Assembly: GCF_000186865.1 (NCBI RefSeq)
Contig: NW_008705585.1
Coordinates: 440,086 to 504,085 of the forward strand
Origin: Aureococcus anophagefferens
Lineage: Eukaryota > Sar > Pelagophyceae > Pelagomonadales > Pelagomonadaceae
Direction: 5' to 3'
Length of the DNA stretch: 64,000 nt
Numbering within the stretch: the first letter of the stretch is position 1; each line of letters begins with the position of its first letter. The translations under genes and the position numbers were made by a program. The notes below the pieces were generated by a model that worked only from the letters and a program-made list of their open reading frames with translations, made no database searches and had not been told where the DNA came from. Positions 28,633-39,187 of this stretch are shown piece by piece.

Positions 28633-31600
28633 ATGGGCAAGGGCGCCGGCCCCCTCTTCGATGGCTCCCAGATTGACGAGGACGGCCACCTCGCCGCCAT
28701 CGACGAGGATGCGCCCCTGGGCTTCCCGAGCATCGCCTCGGGCGAGAACGAGCGGTCGAACAAGGACGACGACGCGTCGCCCGTCTTCAAGCTCATGTGC
28801 GCGCGCCGCGTGCCCGTGTTCTGCCTCCTGCTCGCGATCAACGCGTGCTTCCTCCTGCTCACGATCGCGCTCGCCGTGCGGGGCCTCGACCCCATCAACC
28901 TCGACAACTTGGGCGAGGTCGGCATCGTCATCCCCACCGACGAGTACCAGGCTAGAAGCAACGCCTTCGAGCGCGCGGAGGACGAGGCGGACTTCACGCG
29001 CGCGGGCGGCAAGTGCGCCCGCCAGGACAACGCGAACCCCATCGCGCTGACCGTGCTCAAGGGGTCCTTCGAGGACGAGACCAAGGGCAACGCCCTGACG
29101 AAGAAGGGCCTCGACACGCTCCGCGAGCGCGAGCGCCAGATCACCGAGGCCGAGGGCTGGGGCGACCGGTGCGCGTTGATCTACGCGGAAGGGTACCCGG
29201 ACTGCGTCGTCGCGCCGAGTTTGGCGGTCGACAACGGCGTCGGCGGCACCTACTTCGCGTCGGATGCCCGCGGCTGCATGCCCCCGTAGTCCCGCGGCGC
29301 CTAGTACCGCGCGCGCTTCCGCTTCCGCCGCGGCCGCGATCGCGCCGTCCCGCAGGTATTCTCCCGTCTTCCTCTTCGACAAGTACGGCGACCCGGACTT
29401 CGAGGACGTTCCCGGAACCGTCGCGACGATCTTGGCGTCGACGGACGCGGCGTCGTTCCGCGACATGCTCCACAAGGACTTCACGGCGTCGAACCTGGAG
29501 TCGAAGATCCTGGCGACGGCCGCCTACGCGGGCACGCCGCGCAAGGCCGTGTCGCACTACGTCGACGCCGAGACGGAGGCGGCGATCCTCGGCGGCGCGC
29601 ACATCGCGTACTACGACGACTCCGCCAAGGAGAAGGAGGAGGACCACCTGCACGCCTGGGTGCGCCGCGAGCTACTCGACGACCTCGTGAAGGACTTTGC
29701 GGACTCGTCGTACCCGACGACCTACAGCTTCGTCGGCGACGAGGCCGTGAGCGACCAGGTCGGCGAGGATTTGAAGCTCATCGCGGCGTCCATCGCCATC
29801 GTCTACGCGTACATGGCCTACTACACGGGGTCCCTGTTCGTGGCTTCCTGCGGCATGGGCTACGTCATCACGTCCTTCACGGGCGCGAACCTGCTCTACC
29901 GGTACTGCTGGCCGCACGGCGACGGCCTCGGCTACAACTACTTCTCGGTCTTCTGCGGTTTGGCGCTCTTCATCATCATGGGCATCGGCGCCGACGACTT
30001 GTTCGTCTACTGGGACACGTGGAAGGGGTCGAGCGCCGTGGACTACGACTCGGAGCCGCAGCGCCTCGCGCACGTCTGGCACCACGCGGCGGGCGCGATG
30101 ATGGTCACGTCCCTGACGACGATCCTCTCGTTCCTCTCGAACCTGAGCTCCGACTTCGTCGGCGTCGTGACCTTCGGCGTCTTCGCCGCGCTGCTAGTGT
30201 TCGTGAACTACTGCGCGGTGACGACGTTCATGCCGTCCGTGGTCCTGGTCTACGAGTCGCACGTCTCCAAGATCGCGTACCCGTTCGGCGCCGCGCGGGC
30301 CCGGCTCTGGGCCGCGCGCCCGGCGTGCCTGAAGCCCGAGGACGACGCGCCGAAGGAGCACGGCCACTTCTTCAAGGCGAGCTTCGCGCCCTTCATCTTC
30401 GCGCACAAGAAGAAGCTCGTCGCGCTGCACGTCGCGCTCTTCGGCGTCGCCGTCGCGTTCGCGTCCATGCTCGAGCCGACGCCCTTCAAGAGCTACACGC
30501 TCCTCCCGGAGGACTCGAACTTCTACCAGCTCAACGCCATCAACGAGGAGTGGAAGCCGCTGAGCGCGAACCCGCTCATGGTCCACGTCGTCTTCGGCCT
30601 GCAGCACCGCGACCCGCTGGCGTGGGACGGCCCGGACTTCCGCTTCGTCGGCATGGCGTCGGGCGACGCCAAGTGGGACGCGAGCTTCGACGTCGACTCC
30701 GTCGCGGCCCAGGAGCAGCTCCTCAACGTCGCCGAGGAGCTCGCCTACGCCCCGCGGCGCGGCCTCAAGATCGACCCGGCCTACGGCATCAACGCGCAGC
30801 TCGCGGGGTCCTCGACGGGCTCGCTCGCCGACACGCCCGACGCCGGCGCGTCCGCGGGCGTCCAGGCGGCCTACGGCGTCCAGTCGCTGCTCCACGCGCT
30901 CAGGGACTTTGAGGACGTGTCGACGGCCCAGGGCGGCGGGTCCTACGCCGCCGAGGGCGGCGTCTCCGCGTGCGAGCCCTGCTTCCCGACCTTCGACCTG
31001 TCGCCCGACCCGGCGACGCTCGACGACGGCTTCGTCGACCCGGCCACGGGCCGCGTGAGCGCGCTCGAGCTCGACGGCACGTCGCCCCTCGTCGACGGCT
31101 GCAACTGCGTCGGCTTCTTCCCGCTGCCGAGCCGCGTCTGCGTCGACGAGACGGCGGGGAGCAGCGACGAAACGCGCTTCAAGTGCACCTACCCGGACCA
31201 CGTCGTCGTCCAGGAGCTCGACGCCTTCGCGGCGCGGCCCGTGGACCGCAAGTGGTGGGAGGACTACTTCTACCTCCTGGGCCGCAGCGACGGCACCTTC
31301 GAGCGGCCCGCGCTCTACGACGTGCAGGTCCAGACGACGTTGCGCGCGTCGGAGGGCGACTACGCCGTCGGCCTGCGCATGGCGAAGAAGTGGGACGACT
31401 GGATGGACGACCACAACTCGGACCCGAAGCACCCGCTCCGCGCCATGGTCTACGTGCCGGGCGCGAACATGTGGGTCATCTCGAAGATGCTCGTCCCGTC
31501 GGGCATCTCGAACATGCTCCTGTCGCTCTTCCTCGCGTGGCTCGTGCTCACGTACTCGACGGGCAACTACGTGACGTCGTCCATCGCGACGGCGACCATC

Positions 31601-32206
31601 GGCATGATCGCGACGTTCGTGCTCGGCTTCCTCCAGATCGTCGGCTGGGGCCTGGGGCCCCTCGAGTCGATCCTCATCGTCATCGTCATCGGGTTTTCGG
31701 TGGACTACACGGTGCACCTCGCGGATTCCTACATGCAGTCGCACGCGCCGACGCGCGAGGGCAAGGTCACGGACGCGCTCGTCCACACGGGCTCGTCCGT
31801 GCTCTCCGGCGCGATCTCGACGATCGGCGCGTCGATCCCCATGTTCTTCGCGAAGATCATCTTCTTCTACAAGTTCGGCATCTTCATCCTCCTCACGATC
31901 GCGCTGTCGCTCAACTTCTCGCTCGTCTTCTTCAGCGCGGTCCTTGCGTGGGTCGGCCCCCTGGGCAAGACGGGCGAGGTCGCCATGCTCTACGCGTCGT
32001 CCGTCAAGCGCGCGCAGGCGACGATCGACGAGATCGAGGAGGCCCAGCAGCTCGTCGACGACGCCAAGGCCGCGGCGGCCGCGCCCGCGGCGGCCACGGA
32101 GACCTTCGACCCGGACCTCGAGGACGACGCGAAGCCCGTGAAGCGCCGCAAGGCCAAGACGAGCCTCATCGGCCCCGACGGCGACGTCGACGAGCTCCAG
32201 TACTGA
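28633..32206 (+). CDS. Dispatched-like RND/sterol-sensing-domain membrane protein
   Basis: Exons 28633-29258 and 29356-32206 encode 1,158 residues. The protein has the RND layout of twelve spans in two halves, each with a large outer loop. The first half has IMGIGADDLFVYWDTWKG in TM4 and the second IGFSVDYTVHLADSYMQS in TM10, the two proton-relay motifs (GxxxD type) that mark Dispatched and Patched relatives. Dispatched proteins use cation gradients to move lipids or lipidated ligands; in algae the cargo is unknown. The acidic N-terminus precedes span 1 (VPVFCLLLAINACFLLL). The 97-nt intron (GTCGG...CCGCAG) joins GTYFA-YSPVFLFDKYG in frame and is not an introner. The C-terminus is a coiled acidic tail ending KTSLIGPDGDVDELQY. 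Confidence 0.85.
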
Positions 32207-32400
32207 CGCCCCCGACGACGACCAAGGTCCGGCCGCGCGCTCCACGCCCATCCCCCCCCGCCCATCCAGCGTTGCGCTGAGAAGCCCCCCCCTCGCGGCA
32301 TCGCGCACGTTCTCGTGCGCGGCGCCGGGGCCCGAATATTTACAAGTAGGTCGGCGTTAAGCAGCTCTCGATTCCTCCCTTCTTACTACTTCTAGTACTT

Positions 32401-33297
32401 CTAGTAGTAGCCTCCAGGAGGTTCCTCGAGGGCATCGAGCGCCGCTTTTAATTCCACAGCTGACGCTGCCAGCCCCTCCTCCTCCGTAAATTCTACGTGG
32501 ATGTCCAGTGGCTCAAACCAGCTGTCGTCGTTTCCGTTGATTTCACTCAAGCTCCTGTGCAATTGGAAGAAGGTCTCGTCGTCGCGGATGTGGCGTCCGC
32601 GAAATACCAGTCGAGCGTCCGTAGGTGGACGGCCCGCCTGTGGCGATACCTGTGGCACTCTATGCAATTTCAGCAACAACCTCGTGTAGGCCCCGCGAAT
32701 TGTCGTAACAGCGCGTCCAACCGCGTATACTGGAGGGAGGCCGCCAGAGAAATGAGGTGGAAGGTGCATATCAAAGTGGGCGTCGTAAGCATATATTTGT
32801 AAATTTGGCATACGAATCTTAAGCTTCTTCAAGGTCTGAGGAGTTGTGCGTTCAGGTCCCCAAAGGTTGGACAGATGCGCCCACAGGTTCGACAACTCCT
32901 CTTGTTGATTATAATTTTCTTGAATACGATGGACGGCCAACAGGCGAAGCTTCGGACACGCGTCTGGAAGGAGAAACAAGAGTGGTTGTGTCAGCGCGCA
33001 ATTCATCAAATCAAGACCAAAGAGTCCACTGTAAAACCGCGCCACGAGCAGAAACGCGGTGTCTGCCAAGGGACCTTCAATTCGATTGTTCTCCTCGTCG
33101 CGCGTGCCGCCGCCAACGCCAGCGAGCCGCGAAATCCGTCCCACCTCCTCGACCCGGGCGCGGAACACGCCCATCTCTTGACGAAACGTGCGGTTCAGAC
33201 AGGCGGTCGTCGCGGCGACGTCTAAGTGAGCAGAGATGAAATCGAGGACTGGAACGAGCCGCATCAGTCGATCATCAGTGGGCACGAGCTTCGCCAT
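32401..33297 (-). CDS. Unrecognised protein with possible ubiquitin-like end; atypical composition
   Basis: This 298-residue single-exon protein starts MAKLVPTDDRLMRLVPVLDF. The first part (ISAHLDVAATTACLNRTFRQ) resembles the start of an F-box-like helix pair; this is a weak impression. The C-terminal section ARLVFRGRHIRDDETFFQLH looks like the middle of a ubiquitin fold, which would fit a ubiquitin-pathway role, also weakly. Codon use differs sharply from the neighbours: A/T-ending codons are common and overall GC is lower by eye than in all other genes here. That could mean recent transfer, viral origin or different expression. An ATG at 33600 would add about 100 Arg-rich residues in GC-rich sequence with the usual composition, so I prefer 33297. 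Confidence 0.6.
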   Translation of the reverse strand: MAKLVPTDDRLMRLVPVLDFISAHLDVAATTACLNRTFRQEMGVFRARVEEVGRISRLAGVGGGTRDEENNRIEGPLADTAFLLVARFYSGLFGLDLMNCALTQPLLFLLPDACPKLRLLAVHRIQENYNQQEELSNLWAHLSNLWGPERTTPQTLKKLKIRMPNLQIYAYDAHFDMHLPPHFSGGLPPVYAVGRAVTTIRGAYTRLLLKLHRVPQVSPQAGRPPTDARLVFRGRHIRDDETFFQLHRSLSEINGNDDSWFEPLDIHVEFTEEEGLAASAVELKAALDALEEPPGGYY

Positions 33298-33589
33298 CCG
33301 GAACGGCACCCTACAATGTAGGGAAGGCCTTCTGGTCTTCGGACGTGCAGAGCGTCCAGTGGCCCTGCGCGTTCTACTCCTCGCGTCGCGGGGCAGGGCG
33401 AGCGGGGGGTCGCGCGCGTCGCGGTGTGGCAATTTTGCGGTCTGACAGGCGAGTGGTGAAGGCGGCCTGAGGGAGTCCCAAGGGCAAGCCCGACCTCCCT
33501 GGAGCCGTACGTTTAGAGACAAGTTTAGAGACGCATTCAGGCCAACGCGACGTGCCCCCCCCCGAGAGAGTCCACTAACGTCGCCCTTA

Positions 33590-36121
33590 TCACTGGGCAT
33601 TGCTCGGGAAGAGCGCCTCCCGCCGGCCGAGGATGCGGCGCCGCGCGTCGCGGCCGCCCGCCATGTCGTAGTCCGCGTCGCGGGCCGCGCCCGGCTCGTC
33701 GTCGGCCTTGGCGAGGGCCGCGACGAGGGCCCGGAGAAACACGTGCAGATCCTCGAGGATCTTCGTCGAGTCGTCCTCGCCGAAGTAGTCGCAGAGCGCG
33801 TCGACTTTCGACGTCACGTCCTCGACGCGGCGCCGCAACCGCGCCGCCGCGCGCGCGGACCGGTCCACGAAAGCGCCCAGGCGGGCCACGCGCCGCCCGG
33901 CGACGGCGTGGGCGCCGCGCCGCCGCGCCGCGTCCGCCTGCACCGACGGCGACCGCGACCGCCGCCGCTCCGCCGCGCGGAAGAGCGAAAAACCCGCCGA
34001 CTTCGTGAACGTGTCGAAGAAGCGCGGCGCCTCGTGCTCGGCCATGTTCTCCATCTCCTCGTCGGCGACGGCGCCGTCGAGGTCGGCGGCCGCCGCCGCG
34101 GCCGCCGCGAGCGCGCGCCGCGCGCCGCGGACCGCGTCCTCGAGCGCGCGGTGCTCCCGGAGCACGTCGGCGACGGGCACGCGCCGCGCGCCGTCGACGA
34201 GCCCGGGCAGGTCCCGCGCGGCGCGCCGCACCTCCGGCGCGTGGCCCCGCTTCGACAGCGCGCGGACGACGTAGTCCAACACCGTCGTCGACCGGTCGCG
34301 GCCCTTCGTGTGCACGATCTGCCCGAGCGACGCGAGGGTCACGCCGACGGCGTCGCCGCGCGCCGTGCCCGCGTTCATGGCGTTGCCCACGGCTAGGATG
34401 TGGCGCAGGGCGCGCGCGAGGCCGCCGCTGTCGAGCACGGCCGCCGCGGCCGCGAGGACCGCCGCCGCGGCGGACTCCGCGGCTACGAGCCGCGCGTCGA
34501 AGCCGCTGACGGCCAGCGCCGTGTCGAGGAGCCCCGCGCGGTCGCCCGCGCGGCCCGCGGCGTCGACGAAGCGCTCCGCGGCGCCCAGGGACGCCGCGTC
34601 GCGGCCCGGCGTCGCCGCCAACCAGGCCCGGACGGCCGCGCACTCGCCGTCGCTCGGCAGCGCCGGCCGGAGCCGCTCGTAGTCGTCGGCGCCGAGGCGG
34701 GCGTCGAGCTGGGCGACGGAGGCCCAGAGCCGGTCCATGTCGCCGTCGAACTTGCGCGCGACGCGCGACACGGCGATCGTGACGTTCTGCGCGCGCTTCG
34801 GGTCGAGGAGCGCCGCGCCCGGCGGCGGCGCGCGCCGCTCGGACCCGCGGCGCGCCGACGTCGACGCCGGCGCCTGGCGCGGCGGCTCCTGGGCGAAGAG
34901 GGCCTCGATGGCCGCGACGTCGTCGCCGTCGAGCGCCGCGGCCTCCGACGGCCGCTCCTCGGCCCAGAGCTTTGGCGCGCGCGACGCGTCGACCTTGTCC
35001 CAGTGGAGCGTCATCGTCGCGCGGCGCCGCGGCGCCGCGGGCGACGGCGCGGGGGCGTCGACGGGCGTCGCCGCCGCGGGCGCCGCGGGCCGCCGCGCGG
35101 GCGCCGGCGCGGGATCCGGCGCGCCGCCGCGCGCGTCCGCGAAGCGCCGCACGTCCGCGGCGTCGACGCCGTCGGCGCGCATCTTGTGGAGCACCGTGGG
35201 CAGGTCCAGGCCCACGCGCAGCATGCGGTCGTACTGCGGGAAGGCCGCCGCGGAGCCCGCCGCGGGCGCCGCGGGCGCGGGCGCCGCGGGCGCCGCGGGC
35301 GCCGCGGCGAGCGCGCGGGCGATGGACGCCTCGTCCAGGCCCTGGGACCGCATCTTGTGCTCGACGGCCGTCGCGGGGACGCCCATGGCGAGCATGCGCG
35401 CGTACTTGCCGTCGTCGGGCGGCGGCGCCGCGGGCTCCTCCCAGGTGCCGACGGGCGACGCGGGCGCGCTGCCCCAGGACGACGACCCGGGGCTCGGCGG
35501 CGCCGGCGGCGGCGGCGCGGGCGCGGGCGGGTTTTTTGTCGCAGGCTCCCCGGCGGCCGCCTCGATGGCCTTGGGCGGCTTCTCGACGTCCGCGGGGTCG
35601 ACGCCGGTCACGCGGCGCAGGTCGTAGCTCACGCGCTCGGCGACGGCCCGGCGCCAGCCGCGGCGCACGAGCGCCGCGCAGACGTCGTGCTCGCGCACCT
35701 CGCCGCCGATGAGGAGCCGCACGGCGCAGCCGTAGGCCGCGGCGTCGTCGTCCGCGGGCCGGACGTCGCTCTGGTCCCTCGGCGCGTCGTCGCTCCGCTT
35801 GATGTGCCGCCCGCCGAAGCCGAAGGACAGCATGCCGCGCGGCAGGCCGCAGGAGCACAGGAGCTGCTCGAAGGTCGTGCAGGGCGTCGGGTCCTTGCGC
35901 GGCGGCGGGCAGGGGCTCGCCGGGCAGTCCGTGCGCTGCAGGGCCGCGCGCAAACTGAAAACCGGCGACGCCGTGTGCGCGGCGGCCGACGACGACCGGC
36001 GGTCGCGCGGCGGCTTCTCCGGCCCGCCGTAGTACGCCTCGAGGTCCACGCCCCCGCGCGGCGGCGCCATCGGCGTCGGGGTGACGGTGGAATCCTTGTT
36101 CGGGGCAACAACATCACCCAA
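33590..36121 (-). CDS. Formin (FH2-domain actin nucleator)
   Basis: This is an 843-residue single-exon protein. Residues about 198-210 are a short FH1-like proline run (PAPAPPPPAPPSP). Two short repeats follow, YARMLAMGVPATAVEHKMRS (240-259) and YDRMLRVGLDLPTVLHKMRA (297-316), of the KMxxxGxD type also seen in WASH-complex CCDC53. From about residue 368 to 790 there is an FH2 domain: TLHWDKVDASRAPKLW, DPKRAQNVTIAVSRV, LRHILAVGNAMNAGTARGDA and CDYFGEDDSTKILEDLHVFL. FH2 dimers nucleate actin and follow growing barbed ends. The N-terminal 190 residues have no clear GTPase-binding domain, so control is unknown. An alternative start is MAPPRGGVDLEAYY, 17 codons in. Confidence 0.9.
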   Translation of the reverse strand: MGDVVAPNKDSTVTPTPMAPPRGGVDLEAYYGGPEKPPRDRRSSSAAAHTASPVFSLRAALQRTDCPASPCPPPRKDPTPCTTFEQLLCSCGLPRGMLSFGFGGRHIKRSDDAPRDQSDVRPADDDAAAYGCAVRLLIGGEVREHDVCAALVRRGWRRAVAERVSYDLRRVTGVDPADVEKPPKAIEAAAGEPATKNPPAPAPPPPAPPSPGSSSWGSAPASPVGTWEEPAAPPPDDGKYARMLAMGVPATAVEHKMRSQGLDEASIARALAAAPAAPAAPAPAAPAAGSAAAFPQYDRMLRVGLDLPTVLHKMRADGVDAADVRRFADARGGAPDPAPAPARRPAAPAAATPVDAPAPSPAAPRRRATMTLHWDKVDASRAPKLWAEERPSEAAALDGDDVAAIEALFAQEPPRQAPASTSARRGSERRAPPPGAALLDPKRAQNVTIAVSRVARKFDGDMDRLWASVAQLDARLGADDYERLRPALPSDGECAAVRAWLAATPGRDAASLGAAERFVDAAGRAGDRAGLLDTALAVSGFDARLVAAESAAAAVLAAAAAVLDSGGLARALRHILAVGNAMNAGTARGDAVGVTLASLGQIVHTKGRDRSTTVLDYVVRALSKRGHAPEVRRAARDLPGLVDGARRVPVADVLREHRALEDAVRGARRALAAAAAAAADLDGAVADEEMENMAEHEAPRFFDTFTKSAGFSLFRAAERRRSRSPSVQADAARRRGAHAVAGRRVARLGAFVDRSARAAARLRRRVEDVTSKVDALCDYFGEDDSTKILEDLHVFLRALVAALAKADDEPGAARDADYDMAGGRDARRRILGRREALFPSNAQ

Positions 36122-36268
36122 AACAGTCGGGGCAGCTTCATCATCGCCCCAGTTTGGGATGCGCTATGGTGGGGCTGCATTCCCCATGTAGCTTAGCCCC
36201 CGTGGGACTGATTGCTGAGTAACGAATGGCCAAAAGCTAGGTGCGCGTCCGGGCGCGCTATTCCGACC

Positions 36269-39163
36269 ATGGGCGCCGGCGCCAGCGCCGAGCGCCCCCC
36301 TCCTCTCAAGATGAACGAGCGCGACGTGCGCCTGCGCCTCGGCGTCGCCTACGACGAGACCTGCGCGTCCGGCCGCGTCCTTTTGCCGCCAAAACAAAAA
36401 GATTTAACGCAGCGTCGCGCGCAGGCGACGCCTACTTCAAGGCGAACGCGCGGCCGTCGACGACGGGGTCGCCGCGGATCCCGACGGCGGAGCTCGAGCA
36501 CGTCGCGGAGGTGCGGGGCCTCTTCCACCGCATGTTCTTCGACAACGTCGTCGCGTTCAACAAGTGCGTCGCGGCCTTCGCCGCCGCCGACGCGCGGCTC
36601 ACGGGCGCCGCCGCGGCGATCCCCTGGGCGCCCGTGGACAAGAGAGGAGTCTACGCGAACGTCGGCGACGGGTGGCGGCAGCGCGCGTTCGACGCGAAGC
36701 CCGTCGCGAGCCTCGACGACCTCTTCGCCGTCGCGGCGCGCGCGCGCGAGCCCTTCCTGGCGACCATCGAGGCGGCCCTGGACCGGTCGAACGTCACGGG
36801 CGTGACCCTCGAGGCCGCGGAGCTCAAGCCGCGGAAACGCGCCGCGGAGAAGCTCGCGGAGGGCGGCGGGCGGGACCCGTCGGCGGTGTTCGACGTCGTG
36901 CGCTGCGCCGTCGTCTGCGACGACGAGGCGGCGCTCGTCGCCGTGCACCGCGCGTTCACGTTCGACGAGACCGTCGAGATCGTCCGAGTGAAGAACCGGT
37001 TCACGGACGCGACGTTCACGGGCTGGCGCGACGTGCTCGTCTCCGTGAGCGTGCCCATCGTCAACGAGCACCTGGCGTCCCAGCACCTCTGCGAGGTGCA
37101 GCTCGTCCTCGAGTCCTACACGGACGTCGAGGACGAGTGCGACGCGCTCGCGCTCCGGGACTACTTCGCGCCCTACCTGGGCCGCGGCGTCGACGCGCGG
37201 AAGCGGCGGTCGCGCGTGGCGCTGCTGACCGCGCTGCCGCTCCGCGTCGTCTCCGCGCTCTCGACGACGGAGTCGCTGGTGACGAAGCTCTGCCGCGAAT
37301 TCGACGACGACGCGATCCAACTGCAGAACCTCGTGGACCTGCTCACGACGATGAGCGAGCTCTCGCACGCCGCGGCGGCGCGGCGGCGCATCGACGTGCT
37401 CGAGCACACCATGGGCGGCGGCCTCGGCGCGGAGGCGCGGTCCGTCGAGCTGCTCTTCAAGAAGGCGCTCGAGCTCAAGGAGAAGCAGTACGGGCCGGAC
37501 CACCCGGCGACGGCGGCGTCGTGCGCGGACCTGGCCGCGCTGCTCTGCGGCCAGCTCAAGTTCCGCGGCGCGGAGGACTGGAGCCGGCGGGCGCTGGACA
37601 TCCGCGTCAACGCGCTGGGCAAGGAGAGCCCCGAGGTCGCGGACAGCCTCGACAACTTGGCGCTGATCCTCCGCGCGGGCGGCCGCGTCAACGAGGCGGA
37701 ACCCTTGCTGAGGCGGAGCCTGGGCATCCGGGAGGCGCGCTGGCCCGACGACCACGCCGACGTCGCGATCTCGTTGTCGAATCTGGCCGGGGCTCTGCGG
37801 GACCTGGGCCGCTGCGCGGACGCGGAGCCGCTGAGCCGGCGCGCGCTCGACGTGCGGCGCCGGCTCCTGGAGCCGGACCACCAGGACCTCGGCGTGTCCC
37901 TGGCGAACCTCGCGGGCATCCTGACCCTGCGGGGGCGCTACGCGGACGCGGAGCCGCTCTACCGCGAGGCGCTCGCGATCTACGAGCGCCGCTTTGGCGC
38001 CGACAGCGCGCACGTCGGCCGCGCGCTGCACAACCTCGCGAACCTCCTGCGGGCCGACGGCCGCTACGGCGAGGCGCGGCCCGCCGTGGACCGGGCCCTG
38101 GCGATCAAGGAGGCGGCGCTGGGGCCCGAGCACCCGGACGTGGCCGCGACGCTCGAGTGCGCCGCTGCGTGGGAAACAACCGGTGGAACGCCCCGTCCAT
38201 CGAAAACTTCAAACCTCTCTAGCTCGGTCACATCGAAGTCGTTTCGGCTGATTTTCGGACGGATCGTTTTCTCTCGGAACGTTCCTTTGAGACAACGAAA
38301 AAACTAAATCGTGCGCATACATGCATATTGAAGTCGTGTTGACTATTTTTCTGCCCAGGTGCGTCGGCGCGCTCGCGCTCGCGACGGGCCGGCCGGGCGA
38401 CGCGGAGCCGGCGCTGGACCGCTGCCTGCGGATCCGGACGAAGCGCTTCGGGCCCGACCACGCCGATGTCGGGTCGACGCTGCGCCACCTGTCGGCCCTG
38501 CACCGGTCGCGGAAGGACTACGACCGCGCGGAGCCCCTCGCGCGGCGGTGCCTCGAGATCGCCGAGGCGTCGCGGCCCGCGGCGCACCCGGAGGTCGCCG
38601 CCGCGCTCGACGCGCTGGCCCACGTCCTCAAGGCGACGGCCCGCAGCCAGGAGGCCGAGTGGAAGTACGAGCGCGCGCTCAAGATCCGCGAGGAGCTCTT
38701 CGGCGGCGACTCGGACGGCGTCGCGAGCAGCCTGTGCCACCTCCTGGCCGTGCTCCAGCAGGAGCAGGAGCAGTACGCCGACGCCGAGGACCTCTTCCGC
38801 CGCTGCGTCGAGATCAAGGAGCTGCGCCACGGCAAGGACCACGTGTCCATCGCGCCGACGCTCAACAACATCGGCGCGCTGACGTCGCGCCAGGGCCACG
38901 GCGCCAAGGCCGAGTCCGCGTACAAACGCGCGCTGGCCATCTTCGAGAGGCACCACGGCGAGGACAGCGTCAAGCTCGTGCCGACGCTCTTCAACCTCTG
39001 CATGCTCTACGACGCGCGGAGCGACACGGAGGGCGCGCTGCCCTTCGTCGAACGCGCCGGCGGCCTCGCGTGTCGCTCGCTCCCGGACGGCCACCCGACG
39101 CGGCGCCGCGTGCTGCTGCTGCGCGACTCGCTCCGCCGGAAGCACGCGGGGCGGGCCTACTAA
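36269..39163 (+). CDS. TPR protein (kinesin-light-chain-type repeats) with RelA/SpoT-like N-terminal region
   Basis: Exons 36269-36362, 36413-38156 and 38359-39163 encode 880 residues. The C-terminal 500 residues are tetratricopeptide repeats of the kinesin light chain type, each with variants of ALEIKEKQYGPDHPATA and DVAISLSNLAGALRDLGR. The N-terminal third contains FDVVRCAVVCDD, VKNRFTDATFTGWRDVLVSV and HLCEVQLVLESY, a pattern resembling the RelA/SpoT nucleotidyltransferase-like fold seen in other large algal and oomycete proteins; catalysis is unproven. The first exon (MGAGASAERPPPLKMNERDV) may be N-myristoylated. Intron 1 (50 nt) appears to use a GC donor (GCGCGTCC); its acceptor could also lie 12 nt downstream. 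Intron 2 is an introner with GT donor, joining ATLE-CVGALALATG. Confidence 0.75.
38165..38358 (+). mobile_element. Introner, hybrid-end family 4, sense, in TPR gene
   Basis: This 194-bp element lies between GTGCGCCG (38157-38164) and GTGCGTCG (38359-38366), duplications that differ at one base. The left end CTGCGTGGGAAACAACCGG resembles family 2, while the right end TATTTTTCTGCCCAG resembles family 1, so the ends are not inverted repeats of each other. The shared core is present. Intron is GT-AG. Confidence 0.9.
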
Positions 39164-39187
39164 TTCGCTCTATTTGAAGCCCCATGC

